Shown here: positions 8,956-18,500 of the stretch, in pieces
Numbering within the stretch: position 1 is the stretch's first letter
Layout: each line of letters begins with the position of its first letter
Assembly: GCF_020829645.1 (NCBI RefSeq)
Contig: NZ_JAIVFS010000088.1
Coordinates: forward strand, 1-35,321
Length of the DNA: 35,321 nt
DNA from: Nostoc mirabile CHAB5784
GTDB lineage: Bacteria > Cyanobacteriota > Cyanobacteriia > Cyanobacteriales > Nostocaceae
Reading direction: 5' to 3'
Made by a program: the position numbers and the translations under genes
The notes under the pieces: model-generated
Told to the model about the DNA's origin: nothing
Database searches by the model: none
The model's input: the letters and a program-made list of their open reading frames with translations, nothing else

Positions 8956-9567
8956 ATGAAGCGTCTTTCTTTTGCAGGTTTAGGAGCGTTCGCCTTTGGC
9001 GTTGGCGGAGCCATCGCACTCATTGCTACCGTTCCATTTGTCAGTCAAGTGCCGGGAGTGGCTTCTCTATGGCATTCTACAAGCGCGTACGCTGAGGGCG
9101 TCGGCGGAGCCATCGCTCAAAATGTCAAACCTCAAGGGCAGTTACAGTTGCGCTTAGAGGCAGAAAAGCAAGTAGTGGCACAGGATCAACAAGGTAAGCA
9201 AAGTAAGAAATGGCAACCGTTGAAAGGTCAAGCTGTGGTGCAACCAGGAGATGTGTTGCGTTATACCTTAAATAGCGAGAATAAGAGCGATCGCCCAGTG
9301 AAGAATTTAGTTCTAAATCAACCTATTCCTAAAGGAATGGTGTACGTACTGAAATCTGTATCTGCAACTAATGGTACTAAAGTTATTTACAGCATTGATG
9401 GCGGGCGCAGCTTTGTCGAAAATCCTACTGTAAAAGTTACTCTTCCTAACGGCAAAGTGGAAACAAAACCAGCGCCAGCAAATGTTTACACCCACATCCG
9501 TTTGCAAGTTCCGTTAGTTGCAGCAAAGACAACAGTTAAGGCGACTTATCAAACCCAAGTGCGCTGA
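8956..9567 (+). CDS. Small exported DUF11-domain protein, 203 aa
   Basis: The protein has an N-terminal hydrophobic signal segment followed by one DUF11-like beta-sandwich (about 85-203): QPGDVLRYTLNSENKSDRPVK, then LVLNQPIPKGMVYVLKSVSA, ending ATYQTQVR. It is a single-module version of the domains in its large neighbours, so it may be a subunit or chaperone-like partner of the same surface structure (inference). The start at ATG 8956 has a GAGGT-like ribosome site. The first 55 residues contain the motif GVGGAIA twice, each encoded by a dispersed repeat copy (8990-9020 and 9084-9119). The leader is therefore longer than needed, and cleavage could follow AYA-EG or a nearby site. All genes around it point the same way. 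Confidence 0.82.
   Translation: MKRLSFAGLGAFAFGVGGAIALIATVPFVSQVPGVASLWHSTSAYAEGVGGAIAQNVKPQGQLQLRLEAEKQVVAQDQQGKQSKKWQPLKGQAVVQPGDVLRYTLNSENKSDRPVKNLVLNQPIPKGMVYVLKSVSATNGTKVIYSIDGGRSFVENPTVKVTLPNGKVETKPAPANVYTHIRLQVPLVAAKTTVKATYQTQVR
8990..9119. repeat. Two copies of an in-frame short dispersed repeat
   Basis: The core ggcgt(t/c)ggcggagccatcgc occurs at about 8998-9017 and again at about 9097-9116, both in the same reading phase of the 203-aa protein and both giving GVGGAIA. The CGGAGCCATCGC end is typical of Nostoc-type short dispersed repeats. Confidence 0.65.
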
Positions 9568-9579
9568 TTCACGCCTATA

Positions 9580-9680
9580 CGGATAAGATCCCCCCACCTG
9601 TGGCGACCCCCTTTTTAAGGGGGTAAAGGGAATGAAACAGCCCTGCTTTATAAGGAGAATCGGAGGGATCTTCGATAGAT
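9580..9680. repeat. Degenerate dispersed repeat with GATCCCCC ends and inner hairpin
   Basis: The spacer between the 203-aa and 513-aa genes contains gatcccccc near its left end and ggagggatc near its right end. Between them lies a ccccctttttaaggggg hairpin (9607-9623). This is a worn copy of the GATCCCCCCTAACCCCCCTT repeat family seen better at 26056-26131 and 29690-29900. Confidence 0.55.
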
Positions 9681-9733
9681 AAACAAGTGATTTTATTAAC
9701 AAAAAAAGTGGCATTCCAGAGGAGATATGTTCA

Positions 9734-11275
9734 GTGAGCTGTCCTCAAAACCGAAACCAAATTACTTCTAGCAGTAGCTGGTATCAAAGGTTAACGGCTA
9801 CTGTTCTTCTGGCAAGTGTTTTGCATACTACTATACCTCTACCAGCGATCGCGCAACCGACTAACAATCTGAGTGCGTCTTTGGTATTAATAAATCAAGC
9901 TACTTATACTTATACAGACTCTGCTAGTAATTATAAATATCAAGGAAGTTCTAGTCAGCTTAATGTTAGTCTTAACCCATTAGTTGACCCATTAGGGCGG
10001 ATTTTAGGTTGCGCTGGACAACTTTTACCTGACTATACAGGTTTTTCAGTTGGGGTATACGAACCTAATTCCAGCGATCCAACAGGGACAGAATTGGGAA
10101 GCTTAGTTCCTCTAACTCGAACAGAGTTACCTGATATTCCTAATAACAACGTTTCCGGTGGCAAATCGCCAAATATCGAGAATAGTAATCCCTATTTTAT
10201 TACGAATAACCCTGCGGGTGTCTACAATTTCCTCCTCGATCCCAACAAGGGTCAAACTGATCCAGGTAGAAGCTACATTTTTGTAGTCAATCCACCAGCA
10301 AATTCCATCTATAAACAACGACGCATCAAGATTGAAATCATTGCTAGCACTGGCAGTGAAGGTAATAATCTCGTGCGGTATGTCGCTACTTCTTTAGATG
10401 GTCAGCCAATTAGTCTTATAGGCGAGACAAGGGTCGAGGATACGGTTGTTTTAGTTAACAATGCTGAAACCCAAGCACTGAAGTTATTTGCTTTTGAATT
10501 CAGTACAAATATGTGTCAACCCAATCAGATGCAGATTATCAAAACAAGCGATCGCGCTACTGCTGAACCTGGAGATACAGTAATCTACCGTCTCTCAGTA
10601 AAAAATCTCGCTGATGCTGGTTTGAATAATTTAGTTGTTACCGACAACTTACCTTTAGGATTCCAGTTCTTGCCTAAATCTGTGCGGGGAGAGTTGGATG
10701 GTCAAGCGATCGCTATCACCTCAGAACGCAATGGAAACACGGTGACATTCCGCACAGATGTAACAATTCCTACAGAGAAAATCTTGAATATTGCTTACGC
10801 GGCTCAACTAACAGCCGATGCTTTGCGGGGAACAGGTCGTAATAGTGCGATCGCTAATGCCCGACGATCTGACAACGGTTTTAGCACTAAGGATGGGCCA
10901 GCAACCCACCAGTTAAAAATTCGTCCAGGAATCGTTTCTGATTGTGGCACAATCATCGGTCGCGTGTTTGTTGACAAAAACTTTGACGGTGAACAACAGC
11001 GTGGTGAGCCTGGAGTTCCAAATGCGGTGATTTTTCTGGAGGATGGAAACCGCATCACAACAGATCCGAATGGTTTGTTTTCATTAGCCAATGCCTTACC
11101 AGGAAACCATACGGGTGTACTAGACCTCAGTAGTGTAACCGGTTACACCTTAGCTCCCAACGAAAAATTCCGTGAACGAAATAGCCAATCTCGTCTAGTG
11201 CGTTTAGAGCCTGGTGGCTTGGTACGCATGAATTTCGCAGTTACCCCCGCCTTTCAGGAGCCAGTCAAGAAATGA
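9734..11275 (+). CDS. Secreted DUF11 + SdrD/SpaA-like surface protein, 513 aa
   Basis: The GTG at 9734 is preceded by a GAGGAGA ribosome site about 10 bp upstream and gives a signal peptide with cleavage near AIA-QP (residue 40). Residues about 45-260 are a beta-rich N-terminal region. About 262-380 is a DUF11 domain (ATAEPGDTVIYRLSVKNLAD, NLVVTDNLPLGFQFLPKSV). About 400-505 is an SdrD_B/SpaA-like collagen-binding-type fold (GTIIGRVFVDKNFDGEQQRG, then EPGVPNAVIFLEDGNRITTD). Its stop overlaps the start of the beta-barrel gene (ATGA at 11272-11275), so the two are translationally coupled, which strongly suggests that their products act together at the outer membrane. The family is usually annotated 'conserved repeat domain protein'; no enzymatic motif is present. 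Confidence 0.85.
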   Translation: MSCPQNRNQITSSSSWYQRLTATVLLASVLHTTIPLPAIAQPTNNLSASLVLINQATYTYTDSASNYKYQGSSSQLNVSLNPLVDPLGRILGCAGQLLPDYTGFSVGVYEPNSSDPTGTELGSLVPLTRTELPDIPNNNVSGGKSPNIENSNPYFITNNPAGVYNFLLDPNKGQTDPGRSYIFVVNPPANSIYKQRRIKIEIIASTGSEGNNLVRYVATSLDGQPISLIGETRVEDTVVLVNNAETQALKLFAFEFSTNMCQPNQMQIIKTSDRATAEPGDTVIYRLSVKNLADAGLNNLVVTDNLPLGFQFLPKSVRGELDGQAIAITSERNGNTVTFRTDVTIPTEKILNIAYAAQLTADALRGTGRNSAIANARRSDNGFSTKDGPATHQLKIRPGIVSDCGTIIGRVFVDKNFDGEQQRGEPGVPNAVIFLEDGNRITTDPNGLFSLANALPGNHTGVLDLSSVTGYTLAPNEKFRERNSQSRLVRLEPGGLVRMNFAVTPAFQEPVKK

Positions 11276-14200
11276 AACCTAGACTGGACTATGTAAATAC
11301 ATTTAACCTGAGGTTGATGGGGGCGATGCCGGTAGTAGCTCTCAGCCTTATTTTGTACCCTGCAATAGTCAAAGCAGAACCCGTCAATGAAGATATCTTT
11401 TTACCCGATTCCCCTTCGCAAGCAGATAAGGGTGTTGAAGATCCTGACTTTTCACCGGATCTGGAAAACTCACTTCCATTCCTCTCCCCTACAAGGGGAG
11501 AGGCTTTGAATTCTCCTCCTTCTCTTGTAGGGAAGGGTGCTAGGGGGTTAGGTTCCGCTTTGGTTTTTCCAGATAACGTGAAAAGTTCCGAGCAGCAGGT
11601 TCCACCTCACAAATTTCCTTCCTCACCAACTACTGATACTTCAATTCCAGATGTCCAGGCAAGTGAAACGGAAATACAACCATTTCAACCAGCAATCTCC
11701 GTAGGTTTACCCAGAGGCTTACGCAAAATAGCAGGAATCGAGAACAAGAATGATGGAGGTAAAGACACCGAAACACAGTTGCAAGCTTCTCCAAGGCAAA
11801 TACAACCATTTCAACCAGCAAGTTCCGTAGGTTTACCTAGAGGTTTAAGCAAAATAGCAGGAGTAGAGAACGGGCAAGGGGTGAATGAAAATCTTCCCGT
11901 GTCCCCCACTCCCGCCATTTCCACAGTAATTAAAATCCTGACTCCAACACCTGACAGCGTTGTAGATGTACCAGCTACCACAGTCACTGTGCAATTTACC
12001 GTTGGCAGCCAGGTGGAATTGCGGGTGAATGGCGTGTTGGTAGATTCTTCTTTGGTGGGACGGACAGAAAGTGATGCCACAACCAACTTATTAACGCAGA
12101 CATGGTATGGTGTCTCGTTAAAAGAAGGTAAAAATACCATCTCTGCACAAGTAGTTGGAGGGACAGAACCCCCCGTCACGGTGCAAGTCGCAGTCCGGGG
12201 AGCGCCACAGCAACTAACTTTAGAAACTGTTGAGTCTCGTATCCCGGCAGATGGACGTTCCACAGCGACAATTCGGGGTCAACTCATTGATGCAAGTGGC
12301 AATCGCTCTAATCGTGATGCTGTTGTCACTTTGATAGCCACTGCTGGGGAGTTTGTCGGAAAAGACTTCTTTCCCGATGAACCCGGATTTCAAGTGGAGG
12401 CGAAAGGGGGACAATTTACAGGGATTTTGCGATCGCAACTCAAAGCCGAAACTGTCCGAATTCGGGCGATCGCTAATGATTTAGAAGCCTTTACTCAACT
12501 ACAATTTGAAACGGCGCTGCGTCCGAGTTTGGTGACAGGGGTAGTAGATTTACGTTTGGGCGCTAGAGGTACAAATTATTACGGCAGTTTCCGTGATTTC
12601 CTCCCTCCTGACAAAGACAACGGGACGCAATTAGATTTCCGTTCAGCAGTATTTGCAACTGGTGCGATCGGGGAGTGGTTGTTTACAGGCGCATACAATA
12701 GTTCTCGTAGCCTCAATGAAGATTGCAACTGCGATAATCGCCTATTTAGAACTTACCAATTCAGTGAGCAAAATTATCCTGTCTACGGTGATAGCTCGAA
12801 AGTTGATGTCGTCGCTCCTTCCATTGACAGCGTATATCTGCGTTTTGAGCGCTCAACTGGTATCCCCGGATCTTCCCCTGATTATGCCATGTGGGGTGAC
12901 TACAACACAGAAGAATTTGCGCGGCGATCGCAGCAATTTACTTCTATCACCCGTCAACTCCACGGTTTTAAGGCTAACTACAACTTAGGGAACCTACAAA
13001 TTACAGGTTTGTATGGCAACCACTTAGAAGGGTTTCAACGCGATACCATTGCTCCTGATGGCACTAGTGGTTATTACTTCCTCTCTCGCAGAATACTACA
13101 ACCAGGTAGCGAAAATGTCTTTATCGAGTTAGAAGAACTCAATCGTCCTGGGACTGTACTAGAACGCAAACAGCTTAACCGAGGCCCAGACTACGAAATC
13201 GACTACGATCGCGGTACCTTATTATTCCGCGAACCCATCCTCCGCACCGATATTGATCAAACCGGACAAGTATTGGTACGCCGGATTGTTGTTAGCTATC
13301 AATACGACAGCGAAGATTCTGATAGTAATATCTATGCTGGTCGTTTGCAATATAACCTTTCCCGCAAACTTAACTCCGAAAGCTGGATCGGAGCAACTTA
13401 CGTCCAAGAAAATCAGGGAGTGCGTGACTTTCAACTCTACGGTGCAGATGCACTGATTTCTTTGGGCGATCGGGGTAGGTTGATCGCAGAATATGCCCAT
13501 TCCACTAATGATTCTGATGTTGTGGGAAAGGTTAGCGGTGACGCTTACCGGCTGGAAGCTGAGGGACAAATTGCTAACGGGATTCAAGGTCGTGCCTATT
13601 ATCGCTTTGCTGATACAGGTTTTGCCAATAATGCCACTATCAGCTTTGTCCCAGGACAAACCCGTTATGGAGCGCAGGTTACAGCTAAACTGGCCTCAAC
13701 CACTAACGTCAGAGTGCAATATGACCACGAAGACAATTTTGGGATTGCTCCCCAACCCCTAGACACCTTTGAAGAACTGTTTGCACCGCGTAATGAGGCG
13801 ATACCTGGGAGCAAAGTTGATAATTCGTTGACGACGATTTCCGCCGGGATTCAACAACGCCTGGGTAAAGCTACTATTGATGTAGATTGGATTCATCGTC
13901 ATCGGGAAGACCGCATCCCCGACAGCGCCCTAAGTAGTACTTCTGATCAACTGCGTTCGCGTTTTTCAGTTCCCATTGCGAAGAACCTGACTTTTCAGGC
14001 GCAAAATGAACTAAGTTTATCTTCCCAAAAAGATACTGTTTACCCAGACCGTACCATCTTCGGGTTGAATTGGGCAGCTATTCCTGGTGTGAATATCAGT
14101 CTAGCCCAACAGTTTTACACTAGCGGTCAATATTCGGGTAATTCCATCACCAGTTTGAGTGTCAACGGTGAACACAAACTCGGATCAGATACTACTTTGA

Positions 14201-15240
14201 CCGGTCGTTACTCAATTTTGGGTGGTGCTAATGAAATGACTACTCAAGGAGCAATTGGTCTAAATAATCGCTGGACTATTGCTTCGGGATTGCGGCTGAA
14301 CGTTGCTTACGAACACGTATTTGGCAACTTCTTCGGACGGACTGGAGCAGGCCAACAATATGCCCAACCCTTCGCTTTTGGTCAATCAGCATCTGCGATC
14401 GGATTTGATGGTGGCGATAGCTACAGTGTAGGGCTGGAATACTCTGATAATCCGCAGTTTCAAGCCAGTGCCCGTTATGAACATCGTTCCTCTTCTAGTG
14501 GTAGCAATACAGTAATTACCGCAGGTGTTACGGGTAAAATTTCTCCGGCTCTCACAGCTTTGGTACGTTATCAACAAGCTGGTTCTTCCAATCAAAAGCT
14601 TTCAGGATTGGGAGATACTGCTAACTTGAAGTTGGGTTTAGCTTACCGCGACCCCAATAGCGATAAATTTAATGCCTTATTGCGTTATGAATATCGCCAA
14701 AATCCATCAACCATCCCTGACACCATCCTGTTAGGAAGTGGTACAGGTTCCCAAGACCATACTTTTGCTTTAGAAGCTATTTACGCTCCTAACTGGCAAT
14801 GGGAATTCTATGGTAAGTATGCTTTGCGTAACAGTACTTCTTATATAGCTAGCGATTTAGCTGGTACTAGCACAGTAAATCTGGCGCAATTACGGGCTAC
14901 CTATCGTTTGGGATATAGCTGGGATTTGGTGGGTGAGGCTCGTGTAATTAGTCAGCCTAACTACAGCGAAACAGGGTTTGTTGTAGAAACAGGCTACTAC
15001 CTCACGCCTAACCTGCGCCTTTCGGCTGGATATGTATTTGGTAAAGTTGACGATCGAGATTTTTCTGGCACACGTTCTGCGGGAGGTGCATATTTGGGTA
15101 TAACAGTCAAGCTCAACGAATTGTTTGACGGTTTTGGGCAACAAAAGATTCCGCCACGCCAGCCACAGGAATCTGCAATGAAAACTTTGGTGAATAAACT
15201 CAAGGCGGCAACAACGGCGATGCAAAAGCGTGAAATATAA
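11272..15240 (+). CDS. Large outer-membrane beta-barrel protein with Ig-like periplasmic domains, 1322 aa
   Basis: The signal peptide has a hydrophobic stretch (MPVVALSLILYPAIV) with cleavage near VKA-EP. A variable linker (about 40-220) contains an inserted dispersed repeat and a duplicated 24-residue segment (IQPFQPA..SVGLPRGL). Residues about 221-297 form an Ig-like module (FTVGSQVELRVNGVLVDSS), and about 303-417 a Big_1/invasin-like module (VESRIPADGRSTATIRGQL). From about 420 to 1290 alternating strands with aromatic girdles form a large barrel (LVTGVVDLRLGARG, AMWGDYNTEEF, RGPDYEIDYDRGTLLF, GLEYSDNPQFQASARYEHR). The tail (about 1290-1322) is basic and helical. There is no plug or TonB box, so it is not a classical TonB receptor. 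Coupled by ATGA to the 513-aa gene, it is the best candidate for the outer-membrane anchor or export pore of this surface-protein locus (inference). Confidence 0.8.
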   Translation: MKPRLDYVNTFNLRLMGAMPVVALSLILYPAIVKAEPVNEDIFLPDSPSQADKGVEDPDFSPDLENSLPFLSPTRGEALNSPPSLVGKGARGLGSALVFPDNVKSSEQQVPPHKFPSSPTTDTSIPDVQASETEIQPFQPAISVGLPRGLRKIAGIENKNDGGKDTETQLQASPRQIQPFQPASSVGLPRGLSKIAGVENGQGVNENLPVSPTPAISTVIKILTPTPDSVVDVPATTVTVQFTVGSQVELRVNGVLVDSSLVGRTESDATTNLLTQTWYGVSLKEGKNTISAQVVGGTEPPVTVQVAVRGAPQQLTLETVESRIPADGRSTATIRGQLIDASGNRSNRDAVVTLIATAGEFVGKDFFPDEPGFQVEAKGGQFTGILRSQLKAETVRIRAIANDLEAFTQLQFETALRPSLVTGVVDLRLGARGTNYYGSFRDFLPPDKDNGTQLDFRSAVFATGAIGEWLFTGAYNSSRSLNEDCNCDNRLFRTYQFSEQNYPVYGDSSKVDVVAPSIDSVYLRFERSTGIPGSSPDYAMWGDYNTEEFARRSQQFTSITRQLHGFKANYNLGNLQITGLYGNHLEGFQRDTIAPDGTSGYYFLSRRILQPGSENVFIELEELNRPGTVLERKQLNRGPDYEIDYDRGTLLFREPILRTDIDQTGQVLVRRIVVSYQYDSEDSDSNIYAGRLQYNLSRKLNSESWIGATYVQENQGVRDFQLYGADALISLGDRGRLIAEYAHSTNDSDVVGKVSGDAYRLEAEGQIANGIQGRAYYRFADTGFANNATISFVPGQTRYGAQVTAKLASTTNVRVQYDHEDNFGIAPQPLDTFEELFAPRNEAIPGSKVDNSLTTISAGIQQRLGKATIDVDWIHRHREDRIPDSALSSTSDQLRSRFSVPIAKNLTFQAQNELSLSSQKDTVYPDRTIFGLNWAAIPGVNISLAQQFYTSGQYSGNSITSLSVNGEHKLGSDTTLTGRYSILGGANEMTTQGAIGLNNRWTIASGLRLNVAYEHVFGNFFGRTGAGQQYAQPFAFGQSASAIGFDGGDSYSVGLEYSDNPQFQASARYEHRSSSSGSNTVITAGVTGKISPALTALVRYQQAGSSNQKLSGLGDTANLKLGLAYRDPNSDKFNALLRYEYRQNPSTIPDTILLGSGTGSQDHTFALEAIYAPNWQWEFYGKYALRNSTSYIASDLAGTSTVNLAQLRATYRLGYSWDLVGEARVISQPNYSETGFVVETGYYLTPNLRLSAGYVFGKVDDRDFSGTRSAGGAYLGITVKLNELFDGFGQQKIPPRQPQESAMKTLVNKLKAATTAMQKREI
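11479..11557. repeat. Dispersed repeat inserted in frame in the beta-barrel gene
   Basis: The segment has a palindrome (cctctccccta, then ggggagagg, about 11481-11503) followed by tctcttgtagggaagggtgc and tagggggttagg. This matches the CCTCTCCCC/GGGGAGAGG repeat normally intergenic in these genomes. It translates to SPTRGEALNSPPSLVGKGAR in the linker of the 1322-aa protein without breaking the frame. Confidence 0.7.
11674..11871. repeat. 72-bp direct repeat pair inside the beta-barrel gene
   Basis: The copies at 11674-11745 and 11800-11871 are nearly identical (atacaaccatttcaaccagc at each start) and 126 bp apart, a multiple of three. They encode two 24-residue copies of IQPFQPA..SVGLPRGL.KIAG in the unstructured linker. 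Confidence 0.8.
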
Positions 15241-15251
15241 AACGGTTATTG

Positions 15252-15280
15252 GTAGAGACGTAGCACTGCTACGTCTCTAC
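15252..15280. repeat. 29-bp palindrome GTAGAGACGTAGCA-C-TGCTACGTCTCTAC
   Basis: Perfect 14-bp arms surround a single base, 12 bp after the stop of the beta-barrel gene. It is a member of a dispersed palindromic repeat family found again at 18655-18686 and 21634-21656. It can form a strong hairpin at the 3' end of the mRNA but lacks a T-tract. Confidence 0.8.
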
Positions 15281-15501
15281 AAATCGTCAATTTATAGCCC
15301 AGGATTTATTAAATTTAAAATGAAATATTTCTTTGACTTTTAAAAGCGATCGCCGCACTAAATGTAAATGCAACTGTTAGATTTTGCCAGCCTTTGGGCA
15401 AGCTAAAGACTGGAGAGTTTTTTGAGGTTAATCAGCCTTCATTGATGATTAGGGTTAGGGTAATCAGCATCTTTTAAAGGTTATTTTATGGTGATTTACT
15501 A

Positions 15502-18500
15502 ATGAAAAACTTAAGGCAAAATTTTAAGGCGTTGGGCTGGGGGCTGATAAGTGCGACATTAGTACTTCAACCTACACTAGCTCAAGCCCAGATCCAGCGA
15601 TCGTTTTTAAATCCCGGCTTTGAGGAACCTATATTTGGCTCTGGTGGGCAAAAATGTTATGTTCAAGTGTCGCCAGGTATTATCCCTGGTTGGGAAACTA
15701 CTCATGGCCCAGTAAAGCCGGGAACAGGTAATTGTACTCCTTATACATCTCCAGGAACAGCACCGCTAATTGAGATTTGGACAACAGGATTTAGTAGCGT
15801 TAATACATCTTCAACACCAACTAGTGCAGGAAATCAATTTGCTGAGTTAAATGCTGAACAAAATTCCAAATTGTATCAGCGTTTATGCTTAATTCAAGGT
15901 GAGAGTATTCAATATTTGCTATTACATCGAGGGCGCAATAGTCCAACAACACGAGATGTTGCTCAATTTTTAATTGGTACAACTATTTTTGGTACTTTTT
16001 CAACAACTAGCAATGGAGCTACAACGACACCTGTCGCGGGTACTGGTGCAAGTGCGATTTCTCAATCATCTGCGGGAAATGGTTGGGTGCGTTACTCTGG
16101 AACTGTAAATTATTCTGGTACTACTGGCACTCAAGATGTAGGATTTGCAGCCGTTTCTGCTGCGGGTGGAGCCACTCAAGGTAATTTCCTTGATGAAGTC
16201 CAATTTGCAGGTCTTCCAGTTATTGAGTTTACTGCAAGTTCGGGCGGTAGTTTTGAATCCGAAACCACGCCTATTACGAATCCTCCACAAATCCGGATAG
16301 TTGGTTTGGTTCCATCCGGGGGTATTACTGTTCCCATTTCTGTCACTGGTGGTACAGCAACATTGGGCACAGACTATACTACATCCACAGGTACACCCAA
16401 CTTTAGCATCACCATTCCTGCGGGTAACTACGATGGATCAACCAGCAGTATTTTTAAAATTCCAGTGACGATAGTTAATGACGGGACTTCTGAAGGTGGC
16501 GAGACAATCGAATTTACCATACAACCAGCATCGAGTTTTATCCAAAGTTCTACAATTACCTGTGGTGCTACGGCAACGGTGAAATCCACATATACAATTT
16601 CCGATGATGATTACGTTAGCGGTACGGTGTGGAATGATGTAGACAGTAGTGCTAATAATACTTTTACCAACATCAATACTGGAACAGAAACGGGTACTAA
16701 TGCAGGTGGATTAAATGCGATTCTGGTAAATGGTAGTGGTAATGTGATTGCGACCACTCCCGTTAATGCAGATGGCACTTACAGGCTTAACAATATTGCA
16801 AACAATCAAAGCAACGTTAAGATTATTTTGAGTACGACTACTGGAAGCGTAGGTGCTGCTGCCCCTACGCCCTCACTTCCTGCCAGCTGGACAAATACTA
16901 GTCCACTGACGACGGCTACTTTCACCACTGGCACAACAAATAATATCACCGGCAAGGACTTTGGGATTAAGCAATTGTTTGTCAATATTTCCGGGACGGT
17001 GTTTAGCGATGCTGATGCAGACGTGACGATCAACGGCAGCGATGCGGGAACAAATGCTGGATCAGCAAACCTAACAATTTATGCCGTCGATACTGCTGGC
17101 AAAGTACTAGATAAAGCCACTGTCGCAGCTAATGGTACTTACAGTTTCACCAAAGTCCCGGCAAATACCAGTGTGACGCTGCGGCTTTCTAATGACTCGA
17201 CTGTGGCAATTGGGGCAACCGCACCCACAGCCTCTAGCATTCCCGGTGGTTGGTATTATACGGGCGAAAACAAAAATGGCACAGTCGATGGCACGATCGC
17301 CACATTAGGTAATATTGCCCTGACCACTACTACAAGCAATCTCACCAATCAAAACTTTGGCATTCGCCAAGCCTACACTATCACTGCTGACCCCGCCCCG
17401 ACAATCTGTAACCCAGATTACAGAACTGCCTTGAACACAGGGATTACTGCTGCTGGTGGGCAGTTAGCAACTGGAGCAAATGACTTAAACTGGACTGCTG
17501 AATGGATTGCTGGCCCCGCCAGTGGCCCGGGAACCCCTTATGCACCGCCGCGCCCGGTCGGGACAATGCCTGCGGTGGTGGTTGGCAACCTCGCCCCTGG
17601 TGCTTGGATAAATGAGCCAGCCAATGTTCGCTGGATTAGCTATCCGTTCCGATTGTCAGTAAATAGCAATGGCTATCATGATAATGCTGATTTAGATGGA
17701 ATTAATGGGGAAGGTAATAGTGGCTTCTCTGGCCCTGGAACCTCTGATGATGTGCGACTGAAATTCACCTCGCAGCTGACTTTGCCCAGTAATGCCAATA
17801 CGATCTCAATTTCTTTACCCGTTGGCGTGGCCATTGATAATCAATTTGTCAGCATTAAAGTCAATGGGGTGGAAAATCTCGTGCCAACTCCAACGGCAAA
17901 TCCCATAGCTGCTGACTATGGGACAACAAAAAACGTTAACATCACTAACGGTTGGCAGGCTGGGGTGAACACTATTGAAGTCGTCGTCGATTCTGGCCCG
18001 GATCGAGTTGGTTTCTTTCTGGCCGTTCAAGCCACTACGACTCAGGTTTGTACTAACCCGAATGTTCTCTTAGTCAAACGGATTACCGCAATTAATGGCG
18101 ATCGCACCAAAAACCCCAATGACAACACACCGCTAAATGCCTTCGTTGACGATACCACCTCGACTCGTCAAGCCGACGATAACAGCCCTAATTGGAAGTC
18201 TAATTATCTGTTAGGGGCAATTGATGCTGGCTTAGTTTTGCCAGGAGACGAGATTGAATATACAATCTATTTCCTGAATGCGGGTAGTAGTAATGCCAAT
18301 ACTGTGAGAGTGTGCGATCGCCTTAGTGCTAGCCTTGATTTTAAGGGGAGTGCTTATGGTACTAGCAAAGATGTGCAATTGCAGCTAGGAACGAGTACAG
18401 TACTTGATTTAACTAGTGCGTCGGACGCAGGCGATCGCACCCAATTGATTAGCGCTGGTAGTAGTGTTCCTGCTAATTGTTATCTGAAGGCAGCTAATAA

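Noticed and set aside
11272..15240. TonB-dependent receptor annotation for the 1322-aa barrel
   Set aside because: No plug domain or TonB box is seen; Ig-like domains precede the barrel instead. I kept a general outer-membrane barrel call.
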